From assembly GCF_036226925.1 (NCBI RefSeq), contig NZ_CP109031.1, forward strand, positions 5,828,001 to 5,892,000: DNA of 64,000 bases. Direction: 5' to 3'. The notes beneath the pieces were generated by a model. The model ran no database searches. It worked only from the letters and a program-made list of their open reading frames with translations, and was not told the origin of the DNA. Below, one piece after another: positions 51,192 through 60,741 of the stretch. The translations under genes were made by a program, and so were the position numbers. Positions within the stretch are counted from its first letter, which is position 1. Each line of letters begins with the position of its first letter. The stretch is from Streptomyces sp. NBC_00659. Lineage in GTDB: Bacteria > Actinomycetota > Actinomycetes > Streptomycetales > Streptomycetaceae.

Positions 51192-52464
51192 CCAGGAAGA
51201 CGCCCGCCGCGAGCAGGGCGACGAAGCCGCCCGTCAGGCCGAGCGCGACGCCGATGCCGGTCGAACCGCCCTTCGCCGCGGTGGAGGCCGCCACCGGCTT
51301 CGTGGAGGCATGTGCGGAGCCCGTGCCCGGGCTCGCCCCGCCCGACGCGTTGGCGCCCGGCTGAGCGGTGGTGTCGACGCCCTTGGGCGCGACCAGCTCG
51401 CCCACCGGCTCGACCTTGCCCACGGACTGGAATCCCCAGTCGAGGAGCTGCGCGGCCTCCTTGTAGACCTCGTTGTGCTCCTTCTTCTCCGGGTTCATGA
51501 CCGTGACGAGCAGCACCTTGCCGCCGCGCTCGGCGACGCCCGTGAAGGTGGCGCCCGCGTTGGTGGTGTTGCCGTTCTTCACCCCCGCGATGCCCTGGTA
51601 CGGGGTGATGTCGCTGTCACCGGACAGCAGCCGGTTGGTGTTGCGGATCTCGGAGGACGCGCGGGCGGACGTGCCCTTCTTGTTCCCGGCCGTCGTGCCG
51701 GGGAAGGTGGCCCGCACCGTCGAGCAGTACTCCCGGAAATCCTTCTTCTGAAGCCCCGAACGGGCGAACAGCGTCAGGTCGTAGGCCGACGACACCTGGC
51801 CCCCGGCGTCGTAACCGTCCGGGCTCACCACGTTCGTGTCGAGGGCCTGGAGGTCGTCCGCGTGCGCCTGCATGTCCTTGACCGTCTCGCGGACGCCGCC
51901 GTTCATCGAGGACAGCACGTGCACGGCGTCGTTGCCGGACTTCAGGAAGACACCGAGCCACAGGTCGTGGACGGTGTACGTCTCGTTCTCCTTTATGCCC
52001 ACCACGCTGGAGCCCGCTCCGATGCCCGCCAGGTCGGAGGGGGCCACCTTGTACGAGGTGGTCCGCGGGAACTTGGGCAGCACCGTGTCGGCGAACAGCA
52101 TCTTCAGGGTGCTCGCCGGGGGCAGCCGCCAGTGCGCGTTGTGCGCGGCCAGGACGTCGCCGGACTCGGCGTCGGCGACGATCCAGGAACGCGCGGTGAT
52201 GTCCGCGGGCAGGACGGGAGCGCCGCCGCCGAGGTTCACCTGGTTGCCGGGCCGGCCGAGCCGCTCGCCGCCCAGGCTCGACATGTTCGCCGGGGGTGTG
52301 GCCGAGGGCGTGGCCGAGGGGGACGCCGAGGGGGACGCCGAGGGGCTCGCCGTGGGGCTTGCGTCGGTGGTGACGGCGAACACGGGCGTAGTGAAGGAAA
52401 GGGTCAACAGCGTGGCGGAAGTGATCAAAAAGGATCGCTGAATGGTCTTTTTCGAGGCGGGCAC
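51145..52464 (-). CDS. D-alanyl-D-alanine carboxypeptidase (DacA/PBP5 type)
   Basis: 439 residues from GTG at 52464. A signal peptide (SFLITSATLLTLSFTTPVFA) is followed by a Ser/Pro/Ala linker. The serine-peptidase motifs are SxxK at S118-T-L-K121 and SGN at 176-178; the third motif is KNG (296-298) rather than KTG. A C-terminal membrane helix (IGVALGLTGGFVALLAAGVFLV) and basic tail anchor it. It trims peptidoglycan pentapeptides. No clear ribosome site precedes the GTG. The 3' end overlaps the convergent YihY gene. Confidence 0.92.
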   Translation of the reverse strand: MPASKKTIQRSFLITSATLLTLSFTTPVFAVTTDASPTASPSASPSASPSATPSATPPANMSSLGGERLGRPGNQVNLGGGAPVLPADITARSWIVADAESGDVLAAHNAHWRLPPASTLKMLFADTVLPKFPRTTSYKVAPSDLAGIGAGSSVVGIKENETYTVHDLWLGVFLKSGNDAVHVLSSMNGGVRETVKDMQAHADDLQALDTNVVSPDGYDAGGQVSSAYDLTLFARSGLQKKDFREYCSTVRATFPGTTAGNKKGTSARASSEIRNTNRLLSGDSDITPYQGIAGVKNGNTTNAGATFTGVAERGGKVLLVTVMNPEKKEHNEVYKEAAQLLDWGFQSVGKVEPVGELVAPKGVDTTAQPGANASGGASPGTGSAHASTKPVAASTAAKGGSTGIGVALGLTGGFVALLAAGVFLVNRRWPLPDLMRRRR

Positions 52465-52576
52465 GATCGAGAAAGTACAGGGGTTGTGGCGGGAATTCCC
52501 GTCACCGTTCAGGGGAGCCCCTTCGCCCTCTCCACCCCGGCGCCGGATCACGGTGGGCGACGGCGATACTGAACGC

Positions 52577-52819
52577 ATGAAGCTCAGCCGCCCCGTGTCC
52601 TGGTTCCTGCTCGCCTTCGGGGTGTGGAGTTGGGTCATTTGGGTCACTTTCGCTAAGAATCTCTGGGAAGACGCCAGTGGGCTCGCGTTCGACGACGCGG
52701 GTGATCCGACGGCGTACTTCTGGGTGCACCTGACGCTCACCGTCGTGTCGTTTGTCCTTGGGACGGTCGTCGGGGTCATCGGGTTGCGCGGCGTACGCGC
52801 TTTGCGCCAGACGTCATAA
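52577..52819 (+). CDS. SCO4848-family small membrane protein
   Basis: 80 residues with two helices: PVSWFLLAFGVWSWVIWVTF and FWVHLTLTVVSFVLGTVVGVIGL, separated by a polar loop with DASGLAFDDAGDPTAY. It matches the conserved actinomycete SCO4848 family, function unknown. The ATG at 52577 is the first start of the conserved part; 112 bp from the divergent carboxypeptidase start. The metallophosphoesterase gene follows after 16 bp. Confidence 0.88.
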   Translation: MKLSRPVSWFLLAFGVWSWVIWVTFAKNLWEDASGLAFDDAGDPTAYFWVHLTLTVVSFVLGTVVGVIGLRGVRALRQTS

Positions 52820-52835
52820 CGGGGGATACGACGTC

Positions 52836-54314
52836 ATGGTCATCTTGTTCGTGTTGGTGGGTCTGATCGTGCTGGCCGTGCTCGGCGGGCTGCACTGGTA
52901 CGCCTGGCGCCGGCTGGTGCGGGACACCACGAGCGGCCCCGGACCGGTCCGCCGGCTGGGCACGGCCCTCTTCGTCGCCGGGCCGCTGCTGATGGTCGGT
53001 GCCATCGTGAGCGAGCGGGCGGGCGCTCCCTTCCCGCTCCAGCAGACACTGTCCTGGCCCGGCTTCCTGTGGATGCCGCTGGGCCTCTACCTCGTACTGG
53101 CGCTGCTGGCCGGGGAGTTCGTACGGCCGGTCCTGCGACGGGCCCTGGAGCGCCGGGCCGCCCGACGCGCGGAGAGCGGCGGGGCCGCGTCCCCCGCCGC
53201 GGCCGAGCCCGTGGCGTCGACGGAGCCGGCCGAATCGGTGGCGTCGAAGACACGGACCGAATCGACGGGGCCCGCGGAACCGGCTGAATCGGTGGGATCC
53301 ACGGAACCGGCCGGATCGACGGGGCCCGCGGAACCGGCGGCATCAGTAGGACCCGTGGAACCGGCTGGATCAGTAGGACCCGCGGAACCGGCTGATTCAG
53401 CGGGACCCGTGGAACCGGCTGGATCAGTAGGACCCGCGGAACCGGCTGATTCAGCGGGACCCGTGGAACCGGCGGGAGCCGTCCGGTCGCCGTCGCGGCG
53501 CCTGTTCGTCTCGCGGGTCGTGGGCGGCACGGCCGCGGCCGTCGCCGTGGGGACCGTGGGGTACGGGACCTACGGCGTGCTGCGCGGGCCCAGGGTGAAG
53601 CGGGTCACCGTACCGCTCGCCAAACTGCCCCGGTCCGCCCACGGATTCCGGATCGCCGTCGTGAGCGACATCCACCTCGGACCGGTGCTCGGACGCGGAT
53701 TCGCCCAGCGGGTCGTCGACACGATCAACTCCACCCAGCCCGATCTGATCGCCGTCGTCGGTGACCTGGTCGACGGCAGCGTGAAGAACCTCGGCCCCGC
53801 CGCCGCACCCCTCGCCCGGCTGCGCGCCCGGCACGGCTCCTACTTCGTCACCGGGAACCACGAGTACTTCTCCGGAGCCGAGCAGTGGATCCGGGAGGTG
53901 CGGGAGCTGGGGATCCATCCCCTGGAGAACGCGCGGACCGAACTGGCCGGATTCGACCTCGCCGGCGTGAACGATCTCCAGGGCGAGAGCGAGGGGCAGG
54001 GACCCGACTTCGGCAAGGCGCTCGGAGACCGCGACACGACCCGAGCCTGTGTGCTGCTCGCACATCAGCCGGTGCAGATCCATGATGCGGTGCGCCACGG
54101 GGTCGACCTCCAGTTGTCCGGACACACCCACGGCGGACAGCTGTGGCCGGGCAACCTCATCGCGGCCGCCGCCAATCCGACGGTCGCCGGCCTGGAGCGC
54201 TACGGCGACACGCAGCTCTACGTCTCCCGGGGCGCGGGAGCCTGGGGGCCGCCGACCCGTGTCGGCGCGCCCTCCGACATCACGGTCGTCGAGCTGGCCT
54301 CGCGCGAAGCCTGA
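52836..54314 (+). CDS. membrane-anchored metallophosphoesterase with repeat linker
   Basis: 492 residues. Three N-terminal membrane helices (residues 1-100), a long repetitive Pro/Glu/Ala/Gly/Ser linker (~115-215), a Tat-like/helix segment (RRLFVSRVVGG), then a calcineurin-type phosphoesterase with DIHLG, GDLVDG, GNHEYF and GHTHGGQ metal motifs. The catalytic domain is likely outside the membrane; substrate unknown. ATG at 52836. The linker contains two perfect 54-bp repeats. Confidence 0.9.
   Translation: MVILFVLVGLIVLAVLGGLHWYAWRRLVRDTTSGPGPVRRLGTALFVAGPLLMVGAIVSERAGAPFPLQQTLSWPGFLWMPLGLYLVLALLAGEFVRPVLRRALERRAARRAESGGAASPAAAEPVASTEPAESVASKTRTESTGPAEPAESVGSTEPAGSTGPAEPAASVGPVEPAGSVGPAEPADSAGPVEPAGSVGPAEPADSAGPVEPAGAVRSPSRRLFVSRVVGGTAAAVAVGTVGYGTYGVLRGPRVKRVTVPLAKLPRSAHGFRIAVVSDIHLGPVLGRGFAQRVVDTINSTQPDLIAVVGDLVDGSVKNLGPAAAPLARLRARHGSYFVTGNHEYFSGAEQWIREVRELGIHPLENARTELAGFDLAGVNDLQGESEGQGPDFGKALGDRDTTRACVLLAHQPVQIHDAVRHGVDLQLSGHTHGGQLWPGNLIAAAANPTVAGLERYGDTQLYVSRGAGAWGPPTRVGAPSDITVVELASREA
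53349..53456 (+). repeat. two perfect 54-bp direct repeats
   Basis: Units 53349-53402 and 53403-53456 are identical and are followed by a partial third; related degenerate units extend 5' to ~53265. They encode Gly-Pro-Val-Glu-Pro-Ala-type linker. Confidence 0.88.
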
Positions 54315-54459
54315 GAATCGGCTGTGAAGAGAGACGGAAAAGATCATTTTCGTCGGTCCTGGGCACTCTTCCCGATTCGCTTCCACGGCCCAAACTCCTG
54401 TGATTAGGTGATCCGCGCCACTAAGGGAGTGGCGTGCGGGGCGCCTGGGGAGGGCACCG

Positions 54460-56016
54460 ATGCGATCGGTTCGCTTATGGATACCGGCGGCGCTGCTCGT
54501 TGTGGCGGGCGCCGGTGTGGCCGGCTGGCAGCTCATGCCGGCGAAGGGGAACGACAACCGCACCATCACGGTGGGCACCACGGACGCCGTCACCTCACTC
54601 GACCCGGCCGGCGCCTACGACGCCGGGTCCTGGGCCCTGTTCAGCAATGTCTTCCAGTCGCTGCTCACCTTCGAGCCCGGCGGCGCCAAGCCGGTCCCGG
54701 ACGCCGCCAAGAGCTGCGCGTTCACCGACACGAGGCTGCGCACCTATCGCTGCACCCTCCGTGACGACCTCACGTTCCCGAGCGGGCGCACGATGACCGC
54801 GGCGGACGTGAAGTTCTCCTTCGACCGCGTCAAGCGCATCAACGAGGAGGTCGGGCCCGCCTCTCTCCTCTCCAACCTGGCCGGCGTGGACGCGAGCGGC
54901 CGGACCGTCACCTTCCATCTGTCCTCGCCCGACGCGACCTTCCCGTTCAAGCTGGCCACCGGCGCCGGTTCGATCGTCGACAGCACCCGCTATCCCCGGC
55001 GCAGCCTGCGCACCGGCACCGGTGCCGACGGAACGGGGCCCTACGTCCTGAAGGCGTACACGCAGGGCGCGAAGGCCGTCCTCGCCCCCAACCCCGCCTA
55101 CAAGGGGGGCGTCGACGACCTCGGCAAGCCCGTCGTGCTGCGCTACTACGCCAACTCGGGGGCGCTCCAGGTGGCCTGGAAGGCGAAGGAGCTCGACGTC
55201 GTGGCCCGTCAGCTCCCGCCCGCCGTGCTCGCCGCGCTCTCGCCGAGCGACCCCGCGCAACGCGTCATGGAGGCCGACAGCGCCGAGACCCGCAACCTCG
55301 TCCTCGACGTGCGCGAAGGGTCGCCGCTGCACGACCGGCGGGTCCGCCAGGCCCTCGCCTCGCTGGTCGACCGCGAGACGCTGGTCGACCGGACGTACCG
55401 GGGGACCACCGACCCGCTGTACGGGCTGATCCCCGCGGGGATCACGGGGCACGCGACCTCGTTCTTCGACAGCTATCCGAAGCCCGATCCCAAGAAGGCG
55501 CGGGCCCTGCTGACCGAGGCCGGGGTCTCGTTGCCCGTGCGCTTCACCTACGGGTTCGCCGAGGGGCGGGGTGCCGCGGGCGAGGAGGCGGCCGAGCTCA
55601 AGCGGCAGCTGGAGGCGGACGGGCTCTTCAAGGTGACGACCGAGGGGTTCGAGTGGACCGAGTTCCAGAAGAAGTACGCGGAGGGCGGGTTCGACGCCTG
55701 GGCGGTCGGCTGGGTCGCCGACTATCCCGACGCGGACACCTTCGGCGCGCCGCTGGTCGGTACCGGCAACAGCATGAAGAACGGCTACACCGACAAGGAC
55801 GTCGACCGTCTGATCAAGGAGACCCAGCAGGACGCCGACCGAAGCCGTACGGCGGACGCGTTCCGGCGGCTCCAGGCGCAGGTCGCCCAGGACGTCCCGC
55901 TGATCCCGCTGTGGCAGCGCAGGGACTACGTCATCAGCACCGAGGACGTCAGCGGCGGCGAGTACCTGTCCGACGGGACCGGCGTCTTCCGCCTGTGGCA
56001 GCTGAGCTGGCTGTGA
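54460..56016 (+). CDS. ABC transporter oligopeptide-binding protein
   Basis: 518 residues, SBP_bac_5 family (DppA/OppA type). An N-terminal hydrophobic segment (WIPAALLVVAGAGVAGWQLM) lacks a lipobox cysteine, so it is a signal anchor or secreted form. The mature part has the family pattern ITVGTTDAVTSLDPAGAYD and YTQGAKAVLAPNPAYKGG with VRFTYGFAEG. No permease or ATPase genes are adjacent, so it is an orphan binding protein or shares a remote transporter. A short hairpin CGCCACT/AGTGGCG lies at about 54416-54434 upstream. ATG at 54460. Confidence 0.88.
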   Translation: MRSVRLWIPAALLVVAGAGVAGWQLMPAKGNDNRTITVGTTDAVTSLDPAGAYDAGSWALFSNVFQSLLTFEPGGAKPVPDAAKSCAFTDTRLRTYRCTLRDDLTFPSGRTMTAADVKFSFDRVKRINEEVGPASLLSNLAGVDASGRTVTFHLSSPDATFPFKLATGAGSIVDSTRYPRRSLRTGTGADGTGPYVLKAYTQGAKAVLAPNPAYKGGVDDLGKPVVLRYYANSGALQVAWKAKELDVVARQLPPAVLAALSPSDPAQRVMEADSAETRNLVLDVREGSPLHDRRVRQALASLVDRETLVDRTYRGTTDPLYGLIPAGITGHATSFFDSYPKPDPKKARALLTEAGVSLPVRFTYGFAEGRGAAGEEAAELKRQLEADGLFKVTTEGFEWTEFQKKYAEGGFDAWAVGWVADYPDADTFGAPLVGTGNSMKNGYTDKDVDRLIKETQQDADRSRTADAFRRLQAQVAQDVPLIPLWQRRDYVISTEDVSGGEYLSDGTGVFRLWQLSWL

Positions 56017-56021
56017 CGAGC

Positions 56022-56040
56022 GGCCCCGGTGTCCGGGGCC
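56022..56040. terminator. terminator hairpin
   Basis: 8-bp stem GGCCCCGG/CCGGGGCC with a 3-base loop, six bases after the binding-protein stop, between convergent genes. Confidence 0.7.
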
Positions 56041-56115
56041 CTCGGCTCCACGTGCGCGGGCGGCGGTCGACGGCCCCGGCCGTGACCGCCGCCCCGCCGC
56101 GCGGAGTCGGTCCTG

Positions 56116-58287
56116 TCACGGGTGCGGAGTGGATCCGTACGCCGTCAGGAAGCGGTCGCGGAACGAGCTCATCTTCCACACCGGGGCGTCGTGCTCGGGC
56201 CGGAGGCCGTCCGTCCAGCCCCAGTCGGCGATCCTGTCGAGCACCTTCGGGTCCTTCGCGACGATCGAGACGGGCACGTCGCGGCTGGCATGGTCGCCGC
56301 TGACCCGGGCGATCGGCTGATGGTCCCCGAGGAAGATCAGCACGGTGTTCTTGTTGCCGTGCTCCGCCAGCCAGTCGATCAGGCTCGTCACCGAGTACGA
56401 GATCGACTTGCCGTACTCCACCTTCGACTTCTGCGAGCTGGTGATGATGTCGCCGGGCTTCTTGCCGGCCTTCTGGATGGCGTCGTAGACCGAGCCGTCG
56501 CCGACCTGGTCCTGGGGGACCGTCTTGGGGATGGGCGCCCAGGGCTGGTGGCTGGAGGTCAGGATGATCGTCGACATCAGCGGCTTGTCGTGCTTCTTGC
56601 TGTGCACCAGGCGCTCGTACGCGGTCAGGGCGTACTGGTCGGGCATGGTCGACCAGCTGAACTTCGGCCCCTTGTAGCCGAGGTGGTGGGCGTCGTAGAG
56701 CTTGTCGATGCCGTAGAACTTCTGCTCGGGCCAGCCCTTCTGGATGCCCGGCATGACGCCCACGGTGTCGTAGTCGCCGGTCTTCTTGAAGGCGCTGATC
56801 AGGCTGAGGTGGTCGCCGGCGGTCACGGTGCGGTAGCGCTGCTGGTTGTTGATCCACAGACCCGACAGGAACGTCGAGTGGCCGAGCCAGCTGCTGCCGC
56901 CGTACGTCGCCGAGGTGAGCCAGCCGCTCTTCGCCGCGAAACCGGCCTGGGTCAGCTTCTTGTTCTCCGCGGTCAGTGTCGCGTCGACGTCCGGTGCGAT
57001 GACCGGGTCCTCGATGGCGCTGCGGCCGTAGCTCTCGATGAACGTGACGATCATGTCCTTGCCGCGCAGATCGGTGAGCATCTCGTCGGGCGGCGTGTTC
57101 GCGAAGTTGTCCTTCTTGGCGATCCTGGCGAACTCGGCTTCGTCCCGCAGGGTGTTCCGCACCCGCGCCGCCCGGTCCTGGACGACCAGCGCCGCGTGCT
57201 CGGAGGCGATGGGCACCCCGGTGTACTGCACGCCGAGCGCCGCGCAGGTGACCCAGGCCATGGCCAGGACCAGGGTCGTGCGGGTCGCCGTCTCGGTGTT
57301 CCTGGCCACCAGGTTGCCCAGCCGGACGACCGACAGCGTCATGAGCACCAGGACGGCGATCACGAGGGCCACGGCCAGCGCCGCGATGCCGAGCGCGCCG
57401 CCGTGACCGAACGTGTCCTGGAGGTAGGCCTGCGCGTCGCCGAACAGCGACCAGTCGAGGACGACGTTGAAGCCGCGTCCGAGGTATTCGTTGAAGCCGA
57501 TGTCGAGGATGTTCAGGACGGTCAGCACGCCCAGGGCCAGACCGGCGGCCACCGACAGCGCGATCCGCGGCCGGCGGGGCAGGACGATCAGCAGCGCGGC
57601 ACCGAAGATCGCCTCCACCGGGAGCCGCAGGAATTCCGCCGGACGGAAACTGCCCGCCTGGCTCGGCATGAGCAGCGCGAACAGGACGAGCGCGGCGGCG
57701 ACGAGGGTGGTCGTCCAGGCGAGGGCGCGGGCGGTGACGGGATGCCGGTCCCGCCAGCCGCGCCACCGGCCGCGCACGGGCGGCTCGTCTCCCGGAGGCT
57801 CCTCCCCGCCACTGCCCCCGTCCCCGTTGTCGACGGCGACGTCGGGCACTTCCTCGGGCACTTCCTCGGGCGAGACCGAGGATGACGGCGAGGCCGCGTC
57901 CGAGGCTTCGTCCGAGGCGGCGTCCGCGTCCCCGCCGATCTCACCGGGTGCTTCGGTCCCGGTCTCGGTCGCGGCCCGGACTTCGTTCCCGGCCGCGGCT
58001 GCGGACGTTTCGCTGTCGGTGCCCGCGGAGTCCGCCCCTTCGCCGGGGACGGCCTCCGCCGGCTTCTCCTGCGGGTCCTCGGAGCCGATCGAGGTGGCCC
58101 CCTCGGTCACGGCTGCCTCGGGGGCCGCCCCTGCCGCTGCCTCTCCCTCACCCGAGGCGGCGGCGTCCTCAACCGTGTCTGTGTCCGTGTCCGCGAGCGG
58201 CTCCGGTGTCGGCTCCGGTGTCGGCTCTTCGCGCGGAGGCGCCGCGTCCGTGTTCGGCAGCTGTCGAGAGCTCGTGTTGAACGACAA
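56116..58287 (-). CDS. LTA synthase-like sulfatase (membrane)
   Basis: 723 residues if it starts at TTG 58287, chosen because GGAAGGA lies 8 bases upstream; the frame is open to a TTG at 58392 with no such site. Residues ~15-185 form an acidic Glu/Ala/Thr/Pro low-complexity leader. Five or so membrane helices follow, then a large extracellular alkaline-phosphatase-superfamily domain with DMIVTFIESYGRSA, GGSSWLGHSTFLSGLW and LIFLGDHQPIARV motifs. It is probably a phosphoglycerol or sulfate transferase/hydrolase at the cell surface. Precedent in Streptomyces; substrate unknown. Confidence 0.85.
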   Translation of the reverse strand: MSFNTSSRQLPNTDAAPPREEPTPEPTPEPLADTDTDTVEDAAASGEGEAAAGAAPEAAVTEGATSIGSEDPQEKPAEAVPGEGADSAGTDSETSAAAAGNEVRAATETGTEAPGEIGGDADAASDEASDAASPSSSVSPEEVPEEVPDVAVDNGDGGSGGEEPPGDEPPVRGRWRGWRDRHPVTARALAWTTTLVAAALVLFALLMPSQAGSFRPAEFLRLPVEAIFGAALLIVLPRRPRIALSVAAGLALGVLTVLNILDIGFNEYLGRGFNVVLDWSLFGDAQAYLQDTFGHGGALGIAALAVALVIAVLVLMTLSVVRLGNLVARNTETATRTTLVLAMAWVTCAALGVQYTGVPIASEHAALVVQDRAARVRNTLRDEAEFARIAKKDNFANTPPDEMLTDLRGKDMIVTFIESYGRSAIEDPVIAPDVDATLTAENKKLTQAGFAAKSGWLTSATYGGSSWLGHSTFLSGLWINNQQRYRTVTAGDHLSLISAFKKTGDYDTVGVMPGIQKGWPEQKFYGIDKLYDAHHLGYKGPKFSWSTMPDQYALTAYERLVHSKKHDKPLMSTIILTSSHQPWAPIPKTVPQDQVGDGSVYDAIQKAGKKPGDIITSSQKSKVEYGKSISYSVTSLIDWLAEHGNKNTVLIFLGDHQPIARVSGDHASRDVPVSIVAKDPKVLDRIADWGWTDGLRPEHDAPVWKMSSFRDRFLTAYGSTPHP

Positions 58288-58600
58288 CCCGGCGGTCCTT
58301 CCGTGCGATGCGCGGTGGTGGCTCGGCGGGTCGATCGAAGCGACCGACGCGCCCTCGTCGTGGTGTACGGGGCCGCGGCGGCCCGTGTTCAACCGCCTCG
58401 GTCAGCTTCTGCCCAAGTCTGTTTCCGCAGGTCACGCCGGTGCGCGAGGGGGTTCCCGGCCGGCACGGCAGGCTCTGGGGCGACACCGGCCCCGCCTGGC
58501 CACCCCCACCCCGCCCGCGCCGCCGGTCCCACCGCGTCGGCGTCGTACCCGCATCCCCGCCGCCGGCCCCGCCGGCCCCGCCGTGGAGGCGCCCGCTTCC
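58288..58600. other. intergenic region upstream of sulfatase gene
   Basis: 313 bp between the histidine kinase stop and the sulfatase start, both on the minus strand. It contains a run of CCGCCGGCC-type repeats at about 58545-58580 and the GGAAGGA ribosome site for the sulfatase near its end. No gene; a promoter is likely. Confidence 0.45.
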
Positions 58601-60055
58601 TCAGCGCACCGGCAGTGTCACCGTCACCGCGAGACCCTCGCCGGGAGCCGTCCGTACTGTGACGCTCCCCCCGTGCGCCCTCACGACGCCCTCCACGATC
58701 GCCATGCCGAGCCCGCTGCCCGCACCGCGGCCGGCCCGGAAGAAGCGGTCGAAGACGCGCGCCGCGTCCTCCTCCGCGAGCCCGGGCCCCTTGTCCGCGA
58801 CACACAGCCGCAGCACGCCGTCCGAGCGCTCCAGGCCGAGCCGCACGGGTACGTCGCCGGGCGTGTGGGTGCGTACGTTGCCCACGAGATTGCCCAGCAC
58901 CTGCCGCAGCCCCGACTCGTCGGCCCGCACGAGGAGCGTGCCGTCGGCGTCCACGGTCACCGGTCGGCCGGGCTGCTGGGCGCGCAGATCCGCGGCCGCG
59001 TCCCGCACGAGCCGGCTCAGGTCGACGTTCTTGAAGCGCAGTTCGGGCCGCTGGTCGAGGCGGGCCAGGGTGAGCAGCTCGTCGACCAGCCGGCCCATGC
59101 GGTCGGCCTCCGCGTTCATCCGGTCCCAGGCCCGTCTGCGCTCGGCGGGATCGGTCAGCATCCCCTTCTCGTAGAGCTGGAGGTAGCCGCGGATCGCCGC
59201 CAGCGGGGTGCGCAGCTCGTGCGAGGCGTCCCCGACGAACCGGCGGAGCTGGGCGGCGCTGTCCTCGCGTGTCCGGTAGGCCGACTCGACCTGGTGCAGC
59301 ATGGAGTTGAGCGCGAGCCGGAGCTGTTCGACCTCCTGGGTCGGATGATGGCTGGAGGGGACGCGCCGGGTCAGATCGCCCTCGGCGATGGCGGACGAGG
59401 TCTCCACCATGGCCTCCAGCGGCAGCATCCGGCGGCGCACGCTGAACATCGTCAGACACGCGAGGAGCGCCAGCAGCAGGGTTCCCACGGTCAGATCGAG
59501 CTTGAGCGCCTTGGCGATGCCCTTGTGCAGTCCGTCGGTCGAGCTGGCGAACAGGACATAGGTCCCGTCGGCGAGCCGCCCCGCGGTCGCCCGGTAGTCG
59601 GCGCCGTGCACGGTGATGTCACGCGGGTCGGCGGAGCGGGCGAGGCCGCCGGGGTCGCCCACGGCTGCGGCGAACGCGCGCTGGGTGTCGGTGGGTTCGT
59701 AGCCGGCCACCTCGACGGCACGGCCGCTCCGGTCGACGGCCGCGAAGATCGATTCCGGCTTCGACGACTCGTCCGCGGCGGGTCCGATCCGCTCGTGCAC
59801 GAACGCGAGGGCGCTCAGCGAGTCGATCTGGCGCATGGTGAGCTGCGAGACGCCCAGTGAGTCCCGGGTCTTGAGCAGCTGGGCGTCCACCTGGTCGAGC
59901 AGATAGTGCCGCATGCCCATCAGGCTCACGGCGGTCGCCACCACGATGCCCAGCGCCAGCAGCCCCACGTTCGCGATCGTCAGCTGGCCGCGCAGCGAAT
60001 GGATGCCGTGCCGGTGGCGGTGGGGGCGGCAGCCGGGCCGGGCGGGCAGGTTCAC
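58601..60055 (-). CDS. sensor histidine kinase
   Basis: 484 residues. Two membrane helices flank an extracellular sensor (~residues 55-190), then HAMP-like linker (RRRMLPLEAMVETSSAIAEGD), a dimerisation helix with phosphorylated His in FVGDASHELRTPLAAI, and the ATPase with N-box LRQVLGNLVGNVRTH, G1 DKGPGL and G2 GSGLGMAIV. The GTG at 60055 overlaps the regulator stop by GTGA. Partner of the OmpR-type regulator. Confidence 0.94.
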   Translation of the reverse strand: MNLPARPGCRPHRHRHGIHSLRGQLTIANVGLLALGIVVATAVSLMGMRHYLLDQVDAQLLKTRDSLGVSQLTMRQIDSLSALAFVHERIGPAADESSKPESIFAAVDRSGRAVEVAGYEPTDTQRAFAAAVGDPGGLARSADPRDITVHGADYRATAGRLADGTYVLFASSTDGLHKGIAKALKLDLTVGTLLLALLACLTMFSVRRRMLPLEAMVETSSAIAEGDLTRRVPSSHHPTQEVEQLRLALNSMLHQVESAYRTREDSAAQLRRFVGDASHELRTPLAAIRGYLQLYEKGMLTDPAERRRAWDRMNAEADRMGRLVDELLTLARLDQRPELRFKNVDLSRLVRDAAADLRAQQPGRPVTVDADGTLLVRADESGLRQVLGNLVGNVRTHTPGDVPVRLGLERSDGVLRLCVADKGPGLAEEDAARVFDRFFRAGRGAGSGLGMAIVEGVVRAHGGSVTVRTAPGEGLAVTVTLPVR

Positions 60056-60741
60056 GCGAGCCCGTATCCGACGCCCCGGCGGGTCTGGATCACCGGCGGG
60101 CCCAGCGGTTCGAGCTTGCGCCGCAGGTAACTGATGTACGTCTCGACGACCGTCGATTCGGCCGGGTGCTCGTACTGCCATACATGGCGCAGGAGTTGCT
60201 CCTTGGGCACGATCCGGCCGCCGTTGCGGACGAGGAAGCGCAGCAGCGCGTACTCGGTGGGGGTGAGCTCGACCGTGGTGCCCGCGCGGTGGACGCGGTA
60301 CGTCGTCTCGTCCAGCTCCAGGTCGCCGTAGCGCAGGGGCGGGCGCTGCGGCAGGACGTCGTCGGAGCGGGTGCGGCGCAGGACGGCGGTGATGCGGGCG
60401 ACGACCTCGTCGATGTTGAACGGCTTGGTGATGTAGTCGTCGCCGAAGCCGAGCGCGCCGACGATCTCGGCGGGCGCGTCCCGCGCGGTGAGGAAGACGA
60501 CGGCCAGGTCCGGCTGCCGCAGGCGCAGTTCACGGCCGAGCGCCCGGCCGTCGCCGTCCGGGAGCATCACGTCGAGCAGGGCCGCGTCGGGGCGGGTGCG
60601 CTCGGCGAGGGCGAGCGCCTCGCGGACGGTTCCCGCCGCCATCACCTCGAAGCGGTGGTAGCGCAGCGCGATGGTGAGGACGTCCGCGATGCTCGGCTCG
60701 TCCTCGACGACGAGGACGGTGGCTCCGTCGTGAGCGGTCAT
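60052..60741 (-). CDS. OmpR-family response regulator
   Basis: 229 residues. Receiver domain with acidic pocket VVEDEPS and phosphorylated D57 in ALLDVMLP, then an OmpR/PhoB winged helix (ELTPTEYALLRFLVRNGGRIV; VVETYISYLRRKLEPLG; QTRRGVGYGL). ATG at 60741. It is divergent from the MMPL transporter by 149 bp; that transporter is a likely target. Confidence 0.95.
   Translation of the reverse strand: MTAHDGATVLVVEDEPSIADVLTIALRYHRFEVMAAGTVREALALAERTRPDAALLDVMLPDGDGRALGRELRLRQPDLAVVFLTARDAPAEIVGALGFGDDYITKPFNIDEVVARITAVLRRTRSDDVLPQRPPLRYGDLELDETTYRVHRAGTTVELTPTEYALLRFLVRNGGRIVPKEQLLRHVWQYEHPAESTVVETYISYLRRKLEPLGPPVIQTRRGVGYGLA

Noticed and set aside
54460..56016. lipoprotein assignment for the peptide-binding protein
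   Set aside because: The N-terminal hydrophobic segment has no cysteine for a lipobox.
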